Shown here in pieces: positions 7,713-16,280 of a stretch of 64,000 nt of DNA. Numbering within the stretch: the first letter of the stretch is position 1; each line of letters opens with the position of its first letter. The notes below the pieces were generated by a model that saw only the letters and a list, made by a program, of their open reading frames with translations, did no database searches and had not been told where the DNA came from. The DNA comes from Spirosoma agri (GTDB taxonomy: Bacteria; Bacteroidota; Bacteroidia; Cytophagales; Spirosomataceae): positions 992,001-1,056,000 of the forward strand of contig NZ_JAAGNZ010000001.1 in assembly GCF_010747415.1 (NCBI RefSeq). Reading direction: 5' to 3'. Both the position numbers and the translations under genes were made by a program.

Positions 7713-9101
7713 ATGAAGCTCAGCAGTTGGATTCTTTTTACTTGCCTCTCCTTTTCGGCCCTTGCTCAACAACCTCAAAATGCTATTCAACGCGCTCAGC
7801 AGCGAACGTTTACCGTTGCTACCATCCCACAACCTGGCGAGGTGCTAACCCTGCCACAAGCGATCGAACAGGCGATCGGGAAAAATTATCAGATTCAAAT
7901 CAACCGGTCGCAGGAGCAGATTGCCCGCAACAATTTCACGAAAGGAAATGCCGGCTATCTACCGTCACTGTTGTTTAACGGAAATTCCAGCGGTGGTTTG
8001 CAAAGCTTTCGGCAAACGTATCTGGACGGTCTCCGGCCTCCTCAGGAAGCCTCCGGCGTATTTAACCGAACGACCAACCTGGCCCTCAATGTGAACTATA
8101 CCGTTTTCAATGGCTATGCCCGTTCCGCGCTGTATACGCAGCTAAAACAACTTCTTCAGATTAGCTCGGTTACGACCCGTGCCAATGTGGAGGCTACGGT
8201 TGCCAGCATCGCTACGAGCTATTACGACGTGATCCGGCAGTTGCAACGATTGATCGCTTTTAGTCAGGCACTGGATATTTCCCGCGAACGGCTTGAACTG
8301 GCCCGGGCCAACTATGAGGTCGGTACCCGTTCGAAAGTCGACTTTCTGAGTGCTCAGGTCGATTACAATACGGACAGCGCATCACTTATTGCGCAGGAGC
8401 AACTGCTACGAAACTCCAAAACTCTGTTCAATACGCAATTAGTGCGTGACCCGCTCACTGAGTTTGCCGTTCGCGATACAATCATTGTTCGGCCAAATCT
8501 GGAACTGGGCTCGCTCCAGCAATCGCTCAATACCAACAACCCACTGCTGGTCTCGGCGGTGCTGAACCGTACGATTGCCGACCTCAATGCGCGGCTTGTC
8601 AATGCTCAACAACTCCCACTGGTTACGGCTCAGACCGGTTACAATTACCAGCTTCAGGACAATCAGGGCGGTTTTGGTATCAGAACGGGTCGAACGGGTT
8701 CGTTCACCTATCTGGTTACCGCATCGATTCCGATCTTTAACGGCTATAATCTAAAGCGGCAAATCCAGAATGCGCGCGTCAACACGATCATTGCGCAAAA
8801 TCAGGAGAGCGACCAGCGATTGCAACTTCAATTGGCGCTCACGCAGACCTTTCAATTATATCAGAACAGCCTGAAATTGTTAAATCTGGAAGTGCTGAAT
8901 AACCAACTGGCCAATCAGAACGTCGATATTGCGTATGATCGCTATCGGATCGGTAACTCCACATTCGTAGAATTCCGGGACGTGCAGCGAAACTCCATTG
9001 ATGCCCAGACCCGCCTGATCGAAGCTGAATTCAACGCTAAAGCGGCCGAAATCGAATTACTCCGGCTCAGCAGTACCATCACGCAAGAACTGGGGCAGTA
9101 G
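7713..9101 (+). CDS. TolC family outer membrane efflux protein
   Basis: A 462-residue protein with a signal peptide (ending ...FSALAQQ), then two TolC repeats: residues 45-270 and 275-460, each with long amphipathic helices (e.g. SFRQTYLDGL, LELARANYEVGTRSKVDFL and the second-repeat QNVDIAYDRYRIGNSTFVEF). The pattern GxxxxxDxxxA in the helix before the strand is family-typical. It would trimerise into an outer-membrane and periplasmic tunnel for a tripartite efflux or type I export system. No membrane fusion protein or inner-membrane pump is adjacent; next is a DUF421 gene 32 bases downstream on the same strand. The family assignment is confident and the exported substrate unknown. Confidence 0.9.
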   Translation: MKLSSWILFTCLSFSALAQQPQNAIQRAQQRTFTVATIPQPGEVLTLPQAIEQAIGKNYQIQINRSQEQIARNNFTKGNAGYLPSLLFNGNSSGGLQSFRQTYLDGLRPPQEASGVFNRTTNLALNVNYTVFNGYARSALYTQLKQLLQISSVTTRANVEATVASIATSYYDVIRQLQRLIAFSQALDISRERLELARANYEVGTRSKVDFLSAQVDYNTDSASLIAQEQLLRNSKTLFNTQLVRDPLTEFAVRDTIIVRPNLELGSLQQSLNTNNPLLVSAVLNRTIADLNARLVNAQQLPLVTAQTGYNYQLQDNQGGFGIRTGRTGSFTYLVTASIPIFNGYNLKRQIQNARVNTIIAQNQESDQRLQLQLALTQTFQLYQNSLKLLNLEVLNNQLANQNVDIAYDRYRIGNSTFVEFRDVQRNSIDAQTRLIEAEFNAKAAEIELLRLSSTITQELGQ

Positions 9102-9133
9102 TCGGGCAGCGAGTTACTAACTACCAATGCACG

Positions 9134-9829
9134 ATGAAGCCAGAAACTGTTCAGTCTTTCGACTGGGAACGTATTTTTATCCATGACCTTCCGTGGACCT
9201 ATCTCGGCGAGGTGGCGTTCCGGACCGTATTTATGTTTCTGATCGTGCTGACTGCCCTGACGGTATCGGGTAAGCGCGAGGTGAGGCAATTGTCTATTTA
9301 TGAACTGGTGTTGCTCATCGGTCTTGGTTCGGCTGCGGGCGACCCTATGTTTTACGATGATGTACCTCTTTCGTCGGCTGTAGTGGTCTTTATCGTCATG
9401 ATGGGCTGCTACAAACTGACTACGTTCATCAGCGATCGCAATAAAACGGTTAGAACCGTTCTTGAAGGCAAACCCGTTTATGTAATCGAAAATGGCTGTA
9501 TTCTGACGCAGAATTTCAAGCAGGAAGATATGGGACTGGACGATTTGTTTTCTGATCTGCGCGTTGGTGGTATCGAACACCTTGGACAGGTGCGTACAGC
9601 TATTCTGGAGCCAAATGGGCAGCTCAGTTTCTTTCAGTTCCGCGAAAATGACACTCGACCTGGCTTGCCTATTCTGCCCAACGAATTGAAGCGCCATACC
9701 GAAACGTTGTCGGAACCCGGCGATTATGCCTGCTGCACCTGTGGCAGTGTACAATCGATCAGCACATCGACCGGCAGCCTAACCTGCCCGCGCTGCACGC
9801 ATACACACTGGGTAAAGGCCATGCGCTAA
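9134..9829 (+). CDS. DUF421 (YetF/YcaP-like) membrane protein with C-terminal zinc ribbon
   Basis: A 231-residue protein. Residues 25-45, 55-70 and 80-100 are membrane helices, and residues 105-185 form the cytoplasmic DUF421 domain (GKPVYVIENGCIL, MGLDDLFSDLRVGGI, VRTAILEPNGQLSFF). The unusual feature is the tail: CCTC at 200-203 and CPRC at 218-221 make a CxxC...CxxC pattern for a zinc ribbon, ending HTHW. Most YetF-like proteins stop after the DUF421 domain. DUF421 function is poorly known; spore and envelope stress roles were reported in Bacillus. It may be co-transcribed with tolC; a terminator follows. Confidence 0.8.
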   Translation: MKPETVQSFDWERIFIHDLPWTYLGEVAFRTVFMFLIVLTALTVSGKREVRQLSIYELVLLIGLGSAAGDPMFYDDVPLSSAVVVFIVMMGCYKLTTFISDRNKTVRTVLEGKPVYVIENGCILTQNFKQEDMGLDDLFSDLRVGGIEHLGQVRTAILEPNGQLSFFQFRENDTRPGLPILPNELKRHTETLSEPGDYACCTCGSVQSISTSTGSLTCPRCTHTHWVKAMR

Positions 9830-9831
9830 AC

Positions 9832-9883
9832 GCCCTTCCGCTAAAGAGTCAGGCCAGTGCTTTCTTGGCGGAAGGGCTTTTTA
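9832..9883 (+). terminator. Terminator of DUF421 gene, reaching into topIB 3' end
   Basis: gcccttccgc (9832-9841) pairs perfectly with gcggaagggc (9868-9877), then a T run. The right arm lies within the last codons of the convergent topoisomerase gene (stop at 9849), so part of the terminator is coding on the other strand. Confidence 0.75.
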
Positions 9884-10946
9884 TTACTTTTTTTACCTGA
9901 TCGCTCAGAAATTTCAGGAGTAACTTCTCGACGCCGTCCAGCCCATGCGGACTCGTCTGACGAAAGCGATTTTTTTGTTCGATGTACGGGTTCAAATCCA
10001 GGCATTCGTACGATTCCAGAATCTGCGGATGGACGTAATGCTTGCGGCATACGGTGCGGGTGTTGCCCAGTTTGAGCGACACTTCGTCAAGTACCGCATT
10101 GACATTTTTCTTCAACTCTTTTTCGGTTTCGCAGGGTTCCAGTTCGATCAGTAAGCGCAAGGCATTGACCGTTCCGGCCCAGGTTCGAAAATCTTTGGCC
10201 GAAAAATCATTGCCCATTGTTTCATGCAGGTAGTCGTTCACCATCCCGGAATCAATGGAGTGGCGGTCGCCTTCCTCATCGAAATACTGGAATAATTCCT
10301 TGCCCGGAAGATCACGACAGGCTTTCACGAGCCGCGCTAACTGCCGGTCGTGGAGCGCAATGTCGTGATAGATGCCTTTTTTACCCTTGAAGCTGAACCG
10401 TACGTCGCTGCCTTCCAGCTTGACGTGCCGGGTTTTAAGGGTTGTCAGGCCGTATGAGCCGTATTCTTTTTCATAGGCCGCATTACCCACCCGAATCAGC
10501 GTTTGCTCCATAACGCTCAGCGCAATGGCAATCACTTTGTCGCGAGTCAGGGACTTCTCTTTCAAATCCTTGTCGAGACGCGCACGAAGTTTGGGGAGTG
10601 CTTCACCAAAAGCGGCCATCCGGAAAAACTTTGTTTCACTTCGGATCGCGTTCCAGTTGGCGTGATATCGGTATTGTTTTCGGTTTCTGGTGTCAATACC
10701 TGTTGCCTGTAAGTGTCCGTTTGCTTTGGGGCTTATCCAGACGCGTTCCCAGGCGGGTGGCAAGGCCATGCTGCGAATACGGGCCAGTAGTTGCTCATCA
10801 TCGACAGGCTGCTCTTTCGTATCGAGGTAGGTAAACTGATCGCCAGTTTTGCGACGGCTGATACCGGGCATGGTGTCGTTCATATACACCAGCCGGGCCG
10901 CCTTTGCTGCCTTCATTGGATCGTGTGCCAGTTCCAGTAAATCCAC
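9849..10946 (-). CDS. DNA topoisomerase IB (poxvirus-like type)
   Basis: A 365-residue bacterial type IB topoisomerase. The N-terminal domain (about 12-100) has PGISRRKTGDQFTYLD, the binding motif typical of bacterial TopIB, and the C-terminal catalytic domain has RVGNAAYEKEYGSYGLTTL and KDFRTWAGT (Arg254). The active-site tyrosine is Tyr304 in KHYVHP. It relaxes positive and negative supercoils through a 3'-phosphotyrosyl intermediate without ATP. The start is GTG at 10946; ATG at 10916 is also possible and would remove only the first ten residues. It stands alone, with terminators on either side. Type IB enzymes are patchily distributed in bacteria, suggesting it may have been acquired horizontally in the lineage. 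Confidence 0.9.
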   Translation of the reverse strand: MDLLELAHDPMKAAKAARLVYMNDTMPGISRRKTGDQFTYLDTKEQPVDDEQLLARIRSMALPPAWERVWISPKANGHLQATGIDTRNRKQYRYHANWNAIRSETKFFRMAAFGEALPKLRARLDKDLKEKSLTRDKVIAIALSVMEQTLIRVGNAAYEKEYGSYGLTTLKTRHVKLEGSDVRFSFKGKKGIYHDIALHDRQLARLVKACRDLPGKELFQYFDEEGDRHSIDSGMVNDYLHETMGNDFSAKDFRTWAGTVNALRLLIELEPCETEKELKKNVNAVLDEVSLKLGNTRTVCRKHYVHPQILESYECLDLNPYIEQKNRFRQTSPHGLDGVEKLLLKFLSDQVKKVIKSPSAKKALA

Positions 10947-11093
10947 GTTTGTTGCGTTTTGTGGATTGGTTAACTAATTGATTAGGACATTAGTTAGCGA
11001 AAAGAGGAGATAACGAAGTAAATCGAGCGGACTTATTCATGAATCGAAACGCACCCGTCTGACTGAGCTGAGATCCAATATGCACTGAACTGC

Positions 11094-11669
11094 TTACTTC
11101 TCAGCGGCTTTGCCGAAGAACCAGAGAGCCAGCGCGGTGGCGTAATGGTAAAAATCGGTCGGGTGAAAAAAGGAGTCCAGCGACTGCGCTTTTGCGGCTA
11201 ATCCCATCATCATGGCCGCCAGAACAATCCAGAGTCCCCGCTTATTGCGCTGAAGTAACGAAAACACCGCTAACAGCATTAAAATAAGAATGGCCAGTGA
11301 TGGCACGACAGGCGTGAAAACGCGCACTTCGGGAAGTAGCAACAGGATAAATACGAACAGGCCAAATACCATTGTCGTCACAAAGGTCGTCATGGTGTAA
11401 ATCCGGCGGTTCAACAAGCCCCAAACACCGACGACGGCACAGACAACGCCTAAACTATTAGACAACACGACCATCGAACGATGGAGCGGCTCAAGCGACT
11501 CAGCCCCTGTGTATTCGATAATGCCAATTAGGGCGGCCAGCGAAATCGTGAGTAGAAAGAAGCCCCATAGGAGTCTGTTATAGATGCTTACCCGCTGGAA
11601 AAAGTACCAAAACACCCCAACACCGGTTCCGGCCAGAACGGAGCCAGAGATAATGTGCGAAAAAATCAT
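11094..11669 (-). CDS. Integral membrane protein, unknown
   Basis: 191 residues from the ATG at 11669. The longest frame begins at 11954 but would overlap sucD, and its first 95 residues have no membrane character, so Met at 11669 (MIFSHIISGSVLAG) is preferred. Five or six hydrophobic helices follow (about residues 5-23, 31-50, 62-80, 88-105, 113-130, 140-155), with few conserved polar residues. The C-terminus has TDFYHYATALALWFFG, like the tail of DUF6962/ceramidase-like small membrane proteins, but I cannot name the family. It diverges from sucD across 157 bases. No function is inferred. Confidence 0.6.
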   Translation of the reverse strand: MIFSHIISGSVLAGTGVGVFWYFFQRVSIYNRLLWGFFLLTISLAALIGIIEYTGAESLEPLHRSMVVLSNSLGVVCAVVGVWGLLNRRIYTMTTFVTTMVFGLFVFILLLLPEVRVFTPVVPSLAILILMLLAVFSLLQRNKRGLWIVLAAMMMGLAAKAQSLDSFFHPTDFYHYATALALWFFGKAAEK

Positions 11670-11692
11670 CACGTAATTTACGAAGATTCGGC

Positions 11693-11700
11693 TACTTTTG
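11693..11700 (+). promoter_or_regulatory. Possible -7 box for sucD
   Basis: TACTTTTG matches TAnnTTTG, about 127 bases before the sucD ATG. A -33 TTG is not evident at the right distance, so confidence is low. Confidence 0.3.
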
Positions 11701-11826
11701 CCCAACTTATTCAATGATACAAGATTAACAAACGAACGGAAAAAGCCGAAAGAGATCAGGTATTTATTCGCTCGTTCGTTAGGCTTGCTCACATTCAATT
11801 GCATCGCCAACGATTTACTAACCGTC

Positions 11827-12705
11827 ATGAGTGTTTTAGTTAACAAGGACTCCAAAGTTATCGTCCAGGGCTTCACTGGCTCGGAGGGCAGTTTCCATGC
11901 CCAGCAGATGATCGAATATGGTACCAATGTAGTTGGGGGCGTTACGCCCGGCAAAGGTGGTCAAACCCACCTCGACCGGCCCGTCTTCAACACGGTTCAG
12001 CAATCCGTTGATCAGGCTGGTGCCAACGTTTCTATCATTTTTGTACCGCCCGCATTTGCGGCAGATGCCATCATGGAAGCGGCCGAAGCAGGTATCAAAG
12101 TGATTATCTGCATCACCGAGGGCATTCCTACGGAAGATATGGTGGCTGTGAAAAACTACCTCAATGACAAAGACGTTCGGCTGATTGGCCCGAACTGTCC
12201 CGGCGTTATGACCGCCGAAGAATGTAAAGTGGGTATCATGCCCGGTTTCATCTTCAAAAAAGGGACCATTGGCATCGTTTCGAAATCAGGAACGCTGACC
12301 TACGAAGCCGTTGATCAGCTCACTAAAGCAGGTCTTGGTCAGAGCACGGCCATCGGTATCGGGGGTGATCCAATCATCGGTACAACGACCAAACAGGCAG
12401 TTGAACTGCTGATGAATGATCCGGATACCGACGCAATCGTAATGATTGGCGAAATTGGTGGTGGCATGGAAGCCGAAGCCGCCCGCTGGATCAAAGCCGA
12501 CGGGAACCGCAAACCCGTTGTTGGCTTTATTGCCGGACAAACCGCACCAAAAGGTCGTCGAATGGGCCACGCTGGTGCAATTGTAGGTGGTGCTGATGAC
12601 ACGGCTGCCGCTAAAATGGAGATTATGCGTGAGTGTGGTATCCACGTGGTCGAGTCGCCCGCGCTTATCGGCGATACCATGCTGAAAGCATTAGGAAAGG
12701 TCTGA
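11827..12705 (+). CDS. sucD: Succinyl-CoA synthetase (ADP-forming) alpha subunit
   Basis: 292 residues from ATG 11827; an upstream in-frame start at 11698 would add 43 non-conserved residues, while [18 protein letters not shown] is the usual N-terminus. The CoA-binding Rossmann domain has [18 protein letters not shown] (15-32) and GGVTPGKGG, the ligase domain has GPNCPG and SKSGTLTYE, and the phosphorylated histidine is His248 in RRMGHAGAI. With SucC it makes succinate, ATP and CoA from succinyl-CoA in the TCA cycle in the cytoplasm. No sucC is adjacent, which is common in Bacteroidota. A large hairpin lies just downstream. Confidence 0.95.
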   Translation: MSVLVNKDSKVIVQGFTGSEGSFHAQQMIEYGTNVVGGVTPGKGGQTHLDRPVFNTVQQSVDQAGANVSIIFVPPAFAADAIMEAAEAGIKVIICITEGIPTEDMVAVKNYLNDKDVRLIGPNCPGVMTAEECKVGIMPGFIFKKGTIGIVSKSGTLTYEAVDQLTKAGLGQSTAIGIGGDPIIGTTTKQAVELLMNDPDTDAIVMIGEIGGGMEAEAARWIKADGNRKPVVGFIAGQTAPKGRRMGHAGAIVGGADDTAAAKMEIMRECGIHVVESPALIGDTMLKALGKV

Positions 12706-12723
12706 TTTAACGACGTATAACGA

Positions 12724-13953
12724 GTGAAAGAGCGAAGGAGCGAAAGGGCAGATAGGTGGCAATTCGGTTGGGTACGTTTCCCGGCAAAGAACCAGTTTCG
12801 CCCGTTCGCTCTTTTGCTCTTTTTAGTAATGGCTTTTTCCGCTTCCGGGCAATCCCGCACGGAGGGCATAGGTCCGGCCAATCAATATTATCCGGTCCAC
12901 GATTTTCACGACGATTTTCAGGTCTACGACGAAGGGGCAAAAGCATACGTACCCTATATCGTCGAGCAGCATGCCGATCAAACAGCGTTGAGCACCTACA
13001 TCGACCTGGAAAGTAACCGGCATTATAATCTTCTTATTTCGACCCAGCAGGACGGTTATTTGTTTATCAATGCGGCTCTGAAACGCAAGCTTCGGGCAGG
13101 CACCTGGTATGTGTTCAATATCGATAGTTTGTACAACGTATACCGCCAGCCTGAAGTTTTTCTGACGCTGTATGGCGCACCTGGCCTGAATGACAAGAGC
13201 CTGTTCATCGGGTATCCGAAGTCGGCAACGCAAAAACCCGTTATCTTGCGCGATGACAATTTGAGCGTAAGACCGCGCTCATTCTCGGTATACAGCAATT
13301 TTCTAGGGCTGGGACTGGTGTTTCTGCTGGCTACCCATGCGTTTCTTTTCTCGTTTTATCACAGGGCTTTTCTGCGCTTCTATAGCCTGTGGGACCTGCT
13401 CTCCTTGCGGTCACCGGAAGAATCGTTTTTGATCAATCGTCCGCTCAGTAGTACGAATGTGCTGTTCGTTCTTAACCTGAGCTTCGTCATTGGATATTTG
13501 CTCGTCTTCATCCAAAGCCAAAACCTCGACGTATTTGTGTCAGCAAGACTGTTGGGCGGACAAACTATCGCGTCGATCATCGGCGAGTTTATTATAGTGA
13601 GCGGTCTGACGTTCATGGTCTTGATGGGCAAATACCTGGCGCTGGAAGTTATTGGAGGATTATATAAACTACAGGACGCAATCAATATTCATTTCTTCAA
13701 AGTTCTTCAGTCATCCATGCTGTTTTTCACCATACTGACGCTTTTGTTAGTTATGGTTTCGTATAATACGACGACCATCATCTGGTCAGAAAGTGTGTTG
13801 TTGTTTCCATTATTAGTATTCTATTTAGTTCGGCTAGCCTTTTTATACATTGTTATCCGTAGTCTGGAACCTATCAAAAATCTGTATTTATTTTCGTACC
13901 TTTGTATCGTTGAATTGATTCCACTCATCATAGGTCTTCGTTTCGCGCTGTGA
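12724..13953 (+). CDS. DUF4271 membrane protein
   Basis: 409 residues if started at the GTG of 12724, although that start lies at the base of the hairpin listed at 12727-12822. No good alternative exists: the next Met (12829) falls inside the signal-like hydrophobic stretch RPFALLLFLVMAFSASGQ. The exported part (about 45-190) is followed by a membrane part with six or more helices: FLGLGLVFLLATHAFLF, LFVLNLSFVIGYLLVFI, IASIIGEFIIVSGLTFMVLM, SSMLFFTILTLLLVMVSY and others, ending ELIPLIIGLRFAL. This arrangement and the neighbouring hemD are a standard Bacteroidota pairing. DUF4271 function is unknown. The start is uncertain, the identity is not. Confidence 0.8.
   Translation: MKERRSERADRWQFGWVRFPAKNQFRPFALLLFLVMAFSASGQSRTEGIGPANQYYPVHDFHDDFQVYDEGAKAYVPYIVEQHADQTALSTYIDLESNRHYNLLISTQQDGYLFINAALKRKLRAGTWYVFNIDSLYNVYRQPEVFLTLYGAPGLNDKSLFIGYPKSATQKPVILRDDNLSVRPRSFSVYSNFLGLGLVFLLATHAFLFSFYHRAFLRFYSLWDLLSLRSPEESFLINRPLSSTNVLFVLNLSFVIGYLLVFIQSQNLDVFVSARLLGGQTIASIIGEFIIVSGLTFMVLMGKYLALEVIGGLYKLQDAINIHFFKVLQSSMLFFTILTLLLVMVSYNTTTIIWSESVLLFPLLVFYLVRLAFLYIVIRSLEPIKNLYLFSYLCIVELIPLIIGLRFAL
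12727..12822 (+). repeat. Large imperfect inverted repeat downstream of sucD
   Basis: Arms at 12727-12749 and 12800-12822 share 20 of 23 positions, and two of the three differences are G:U-compatible in the transcript. The motif is an AGAGCGAAAGGG-like purine-rich repeat. A run of T follows at 12820-12824. It can act as the sucD terminator, yet it overlaps the first codons of the DUF4271 gene as conventionally called. Confidence 0.6.
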
Positions 13954-14057
13954 GAGTGGTTTGCAATTTATGGTTACGCAGTATGGTTTTATCCGGTCCG
14001 GTCTAACCAGTCGTAGCCGTAAGTTCAGAACTGACTATTGAAACGAGTTGAGATTCG

Positions 14058-14840
14058 ATGAACGAGACCAGCATGCAATCCACAGAAGACCGGCTAACGA
14101 AGGTTAACCGGCTGTTAGTGACCCAATCCCGCCCTGCCGACGAAAAATCTCCTTATTTTGACCTAGTCAGCAAGTACACCATCCAGGTTGATTTTCGGCC
14201 CTTTATCCAGATACAGGGCGTATCGTATAAAGATTTTCGCCGTCAGAAAATCAATATTCTGGACCACACCGCCATCATCTTCACGAGCCGGAACGCGATC
14301 GATCACTTCTTCCGCATTTGCCAGGAAGGGCGGGTTGAAGTGCCCGCCGACATGAAATACTTCTGTATTTCGGAACAAACGGCCAATTACCTCCAGAAAT
14401 ACATCATTATCCGGAAGCGGAAGATCTTTAACGGGACCAAGACCGCTACCGAACTGTTCGATCTGATCAAGAAACACAAGAACGAAAAATTCCTGTTTCC
14501 CTGCTCGAACATTCGGCGTAACGATATTCCGGAATTCATGGATACCAGTAGCCTGCATTTTACGGAGGCTGTCATGTATGAAACGGTCCCGACTGATTTG
14601 TCGGATCTGGACATCCAGAGTTACGATATCATCGCTTTCTTTAGCCCATCGGGTGTAGCGTCGCTGCTGTCAAACTTCCCGGATTTCAAACAAAATGGGA
14701 CAAGGATGGCTGCTTTTGGCCCAACTACGGCCAAAGCGATAACAGAAGCGGGTCTGACACTCGACATTGAAGCGCCTTTACCGAATGCCCCGTCAATGAC
14801 CGGTGCGCTTGATCTGTACATAAAAAAGGCCAATAATTAG
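14058..14840 (+). CDS. hemD: Uroporphyrinogen-III synthase
   Basis: A 260-residue HemD: two Rossmann-like lobes, with LLVTQSRPADEKSPYF (residues 19-34) at the start, HTAIIFTSRNAIDHFF in the first lobe, ISEQTANYLQKY at the hinge and IIAFFSPSGVASLL plus AAFGPTTAKAITEAG in the second lobe. These are the family's conserved substrate-cleft positions. It cyclises hydroxymethylbilane, with inversion of ring D, to uroporphyrinogen III in the cytoplasm for haem, sirohaem and cobalamin synthesis. No other hem gene is adjacent; the gene follows DUF4271 by 104 bases. HemD sequences diverge widely, but motif order supports the call. Confidence 0.85.
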   Translation: MNETSMQSTEDRLTKVNRLLVTQSRPADEKSPYFDLVSKYTIQVDFRPFIQIQGVSYKDFRRQKINILDHTAIIFTSRNAIDHFFRICQEGRVEVPADMKYFCISEQTANYLQKYIIIRKRKIFNGTKTATELFDLIKKHKNEKFLFPCSNIRRNDIPEFMDTSSLHFTEAVMYETVPTDLSDLDIQSYDIIAFFSPSGVASLLSNFPDFKQNGTRMAAFGPTTAKAITEAGLTLDIEAPLPNAPSMTGALDLYIKKANN

Positions 14841-14861
14841 TAAACAGTTGGCGTTTTAGGG

Positions 14862-14922
14862 AGGTTGGTTGTTGAAAACAGGGTATTCGCAATCCGTTTT
14901 CAGCGGCCAACCTTTATTTTTT
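14862..14922 (+). terminator. Terminator of hemD
   Basis: Arm aggttggttgttgaaaac (14862-14879) pairs with gttttcagcggccaacct (14896-14913); three non-Watson-Crick positions are all G:U wobbles on the plus-strand transcript. A T-rich tract follows (14911-14922). The orientation-specific wobbles point to plus-strand use. Confidence 0.75.
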
Positions 14923-15047
14923 CGGTTCAATAAAGTAGCGGTTTCGGCGTTTATTTGTAAACTGCACCGTACGGTTGCAACGAACGTACCGATGCGTGTC
15001 GTAGTGGGCCAGAGGGTCCTGACACAAGTTCTCTTTTCTTTGCTTGT

Positions 15048-16013
15048 ATGATTCGCACACTTTACTTTTTTGCCATACTGACCCTTACTGTTCAGTCGGT
15101 TTTTGCTCAACAGGAACCACAGCTAAGCATGTACATGTACAACCCACTTTACTACAATCCGGCGGCTGCCGGATCGGAGGGGGTGTCCCGGGTACAACTA
15201 ACGCAACGAACTCAGTATCTGGGTTATCAAACGGTCGGTAACCTCGACAACGGCGGAGTCCAGAACTCGCAGATCTTATCCTTCAATATGCCGTTGGCCC
15301 GCATAAAAAGCGGAATTGGCATATACGTCCTGAATGACAAAGCGGCTGCCAATTACAATCAATCGGTACAACTCTCCTACGCGTATCGGCTGGCATTGAA
15401 GAATGGTACACTGTCCTTGGGTGTGCAGGCGGGTATGTTCAATAAAGGTTACGATTACGGCCAGCTTCGTCCGAGTGAAGCGGGTGATCCTCTGATTCCA
15501 ACGGGTCGTATTAGTCAGGCCAAGCCAGACATTGGTGCAGGCGTTTATTACAACACGACTGATTATTGGGTTGGCGTGAGCGTTAATCACCTTAACAAAG
15601 CATCTTACACGCTGGGTACGGATCGATCAACGAATCCATTATACCCAAGTGCTTATCTGACGGCTGGGTACCGGCTGGGTATCGGCTATGATATTGATAT
15701 ACAGCCCTCTGTGTTGATTCAATACGCTACGTTAGGCGGAATCCGTAATTCGACGGCGACGGTTAATGTCGTTGGAACGTACGATAACCGGCTCTGGGCG
15801 GGTGTTGGCTATCGATTTCAGGACGCAGCGATGGTTACGGCGGGCATCAACCTGATGCGTAATAATGCGTTACGGGTGGGTTATTCGCTTGATCTCGTTA
15901 TTGGATCGAGCGTTAAGAGTGCAACGTCGCACGAGATTATGCTTGCCTATGCATTTCCTGCCCCTGACCCCCGGAAGAAGCCTATAGTACGGACGCCCCG
16001 GTTCAGGTATTAA
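15048..16013 (+). CDS. porP: PorP/SprF family type IX secretion membrane protein
   Basis: A 321-residue outer-membrane beta-barrel protein with a signal peptide ending FAQQEPQ. The LSMYMYNPLYYNPAAAG stretch just after the cleavage site is the signature of PorP/SprF, and alternating strands such as RLALKNGTLSLGVQAG and VGVSVNHLNK follow to the C-terminus. PorP helps the type IX system deliver proteins at the surface. It sits upstream of gldK, and the order PorP-GldK-GldL-GldM-GldN equals the P. gingivalis porPKLMN operon. A 267-base gap separates it from gldK, so a second promoter is possible. Confidence 0.85.
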   Translation: MIRTLYFFAILTLTVQSVFAQQEPQLSMYMYNPLYYNPAAAGSEGVSRVQLTQRTQYLGYQTVGNLDNGGVQNSQILSFNMPLARIKSGIGIYVLNDKAAANYNQSVQLSYAYRLALKNGTLSLGVQAGMFNKGYDYGQLRPSEAGDPLIPTGRISQAKPDIGAGVYYNTTDYWVGVSVNHLNKASYTLGTDRSTNPLYPSAYLTAGYRLGIGYDIDIQPSVLIQYATLGGIRNSTATVNVVGTYDNRLWAGVGYRFQDAAMVTAGINLMRNNALRVGYSLDLVIGSSVKSATSHEIMLAYAFPAPDPRKKPIVRTPRFRY

Positions 16014-16058
16014 TCTAACAGGAAACAGGATTGTTCTGAGTTTTACAGCTCGCATAAT

Positions 16059-16073
16059 AAAGTACGGTACTTT
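16059..16073. promoter_or_regulatory. Perfect palindrome upstream of gldK
   Basis: AAAGTAC-G-GTACTTT is a perfect 7+1+7 inverted repeat about 210 bases before gldK, with GTACTTTG at its right edge resembling part of a -7 box. It could be an operator or a promoter element. There is no direct evidence for a cognate regulator. Confidence 0.3.
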
Positions 16074-16280
16074 GGCAGCATTCTTGTTAGGCAGTTTGCC
16101 AATAGCTGCGTATTTTTGAAGGAAGTGGCCTTTTCTATAGCTGGTATCATACCCTACTAAGTCTATCAGTGAAGCAACGTTTTTGATAAATTCTGCGTAA
16201 AGAAAATTCTCTATACAATATCTAAAAGGATTTTCGTTTTTAGTCTGGTCTCGCACAAGAAGAAGGTTAAAAGTCTCATA

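Noticed and set aside
8942-9754. 270-residue minus-strand frame opposite tolC end and the DUF421 gene
   Set aside because: It spans two good plus-strand genes and has no recognisable domain.
11670-11954. Long upstream extension of the membrane protein gene (minus strand)
   Set aside because: It overlaps sucD and its promoter region and codes no membrane or domain features; start at 11669 is preferred.
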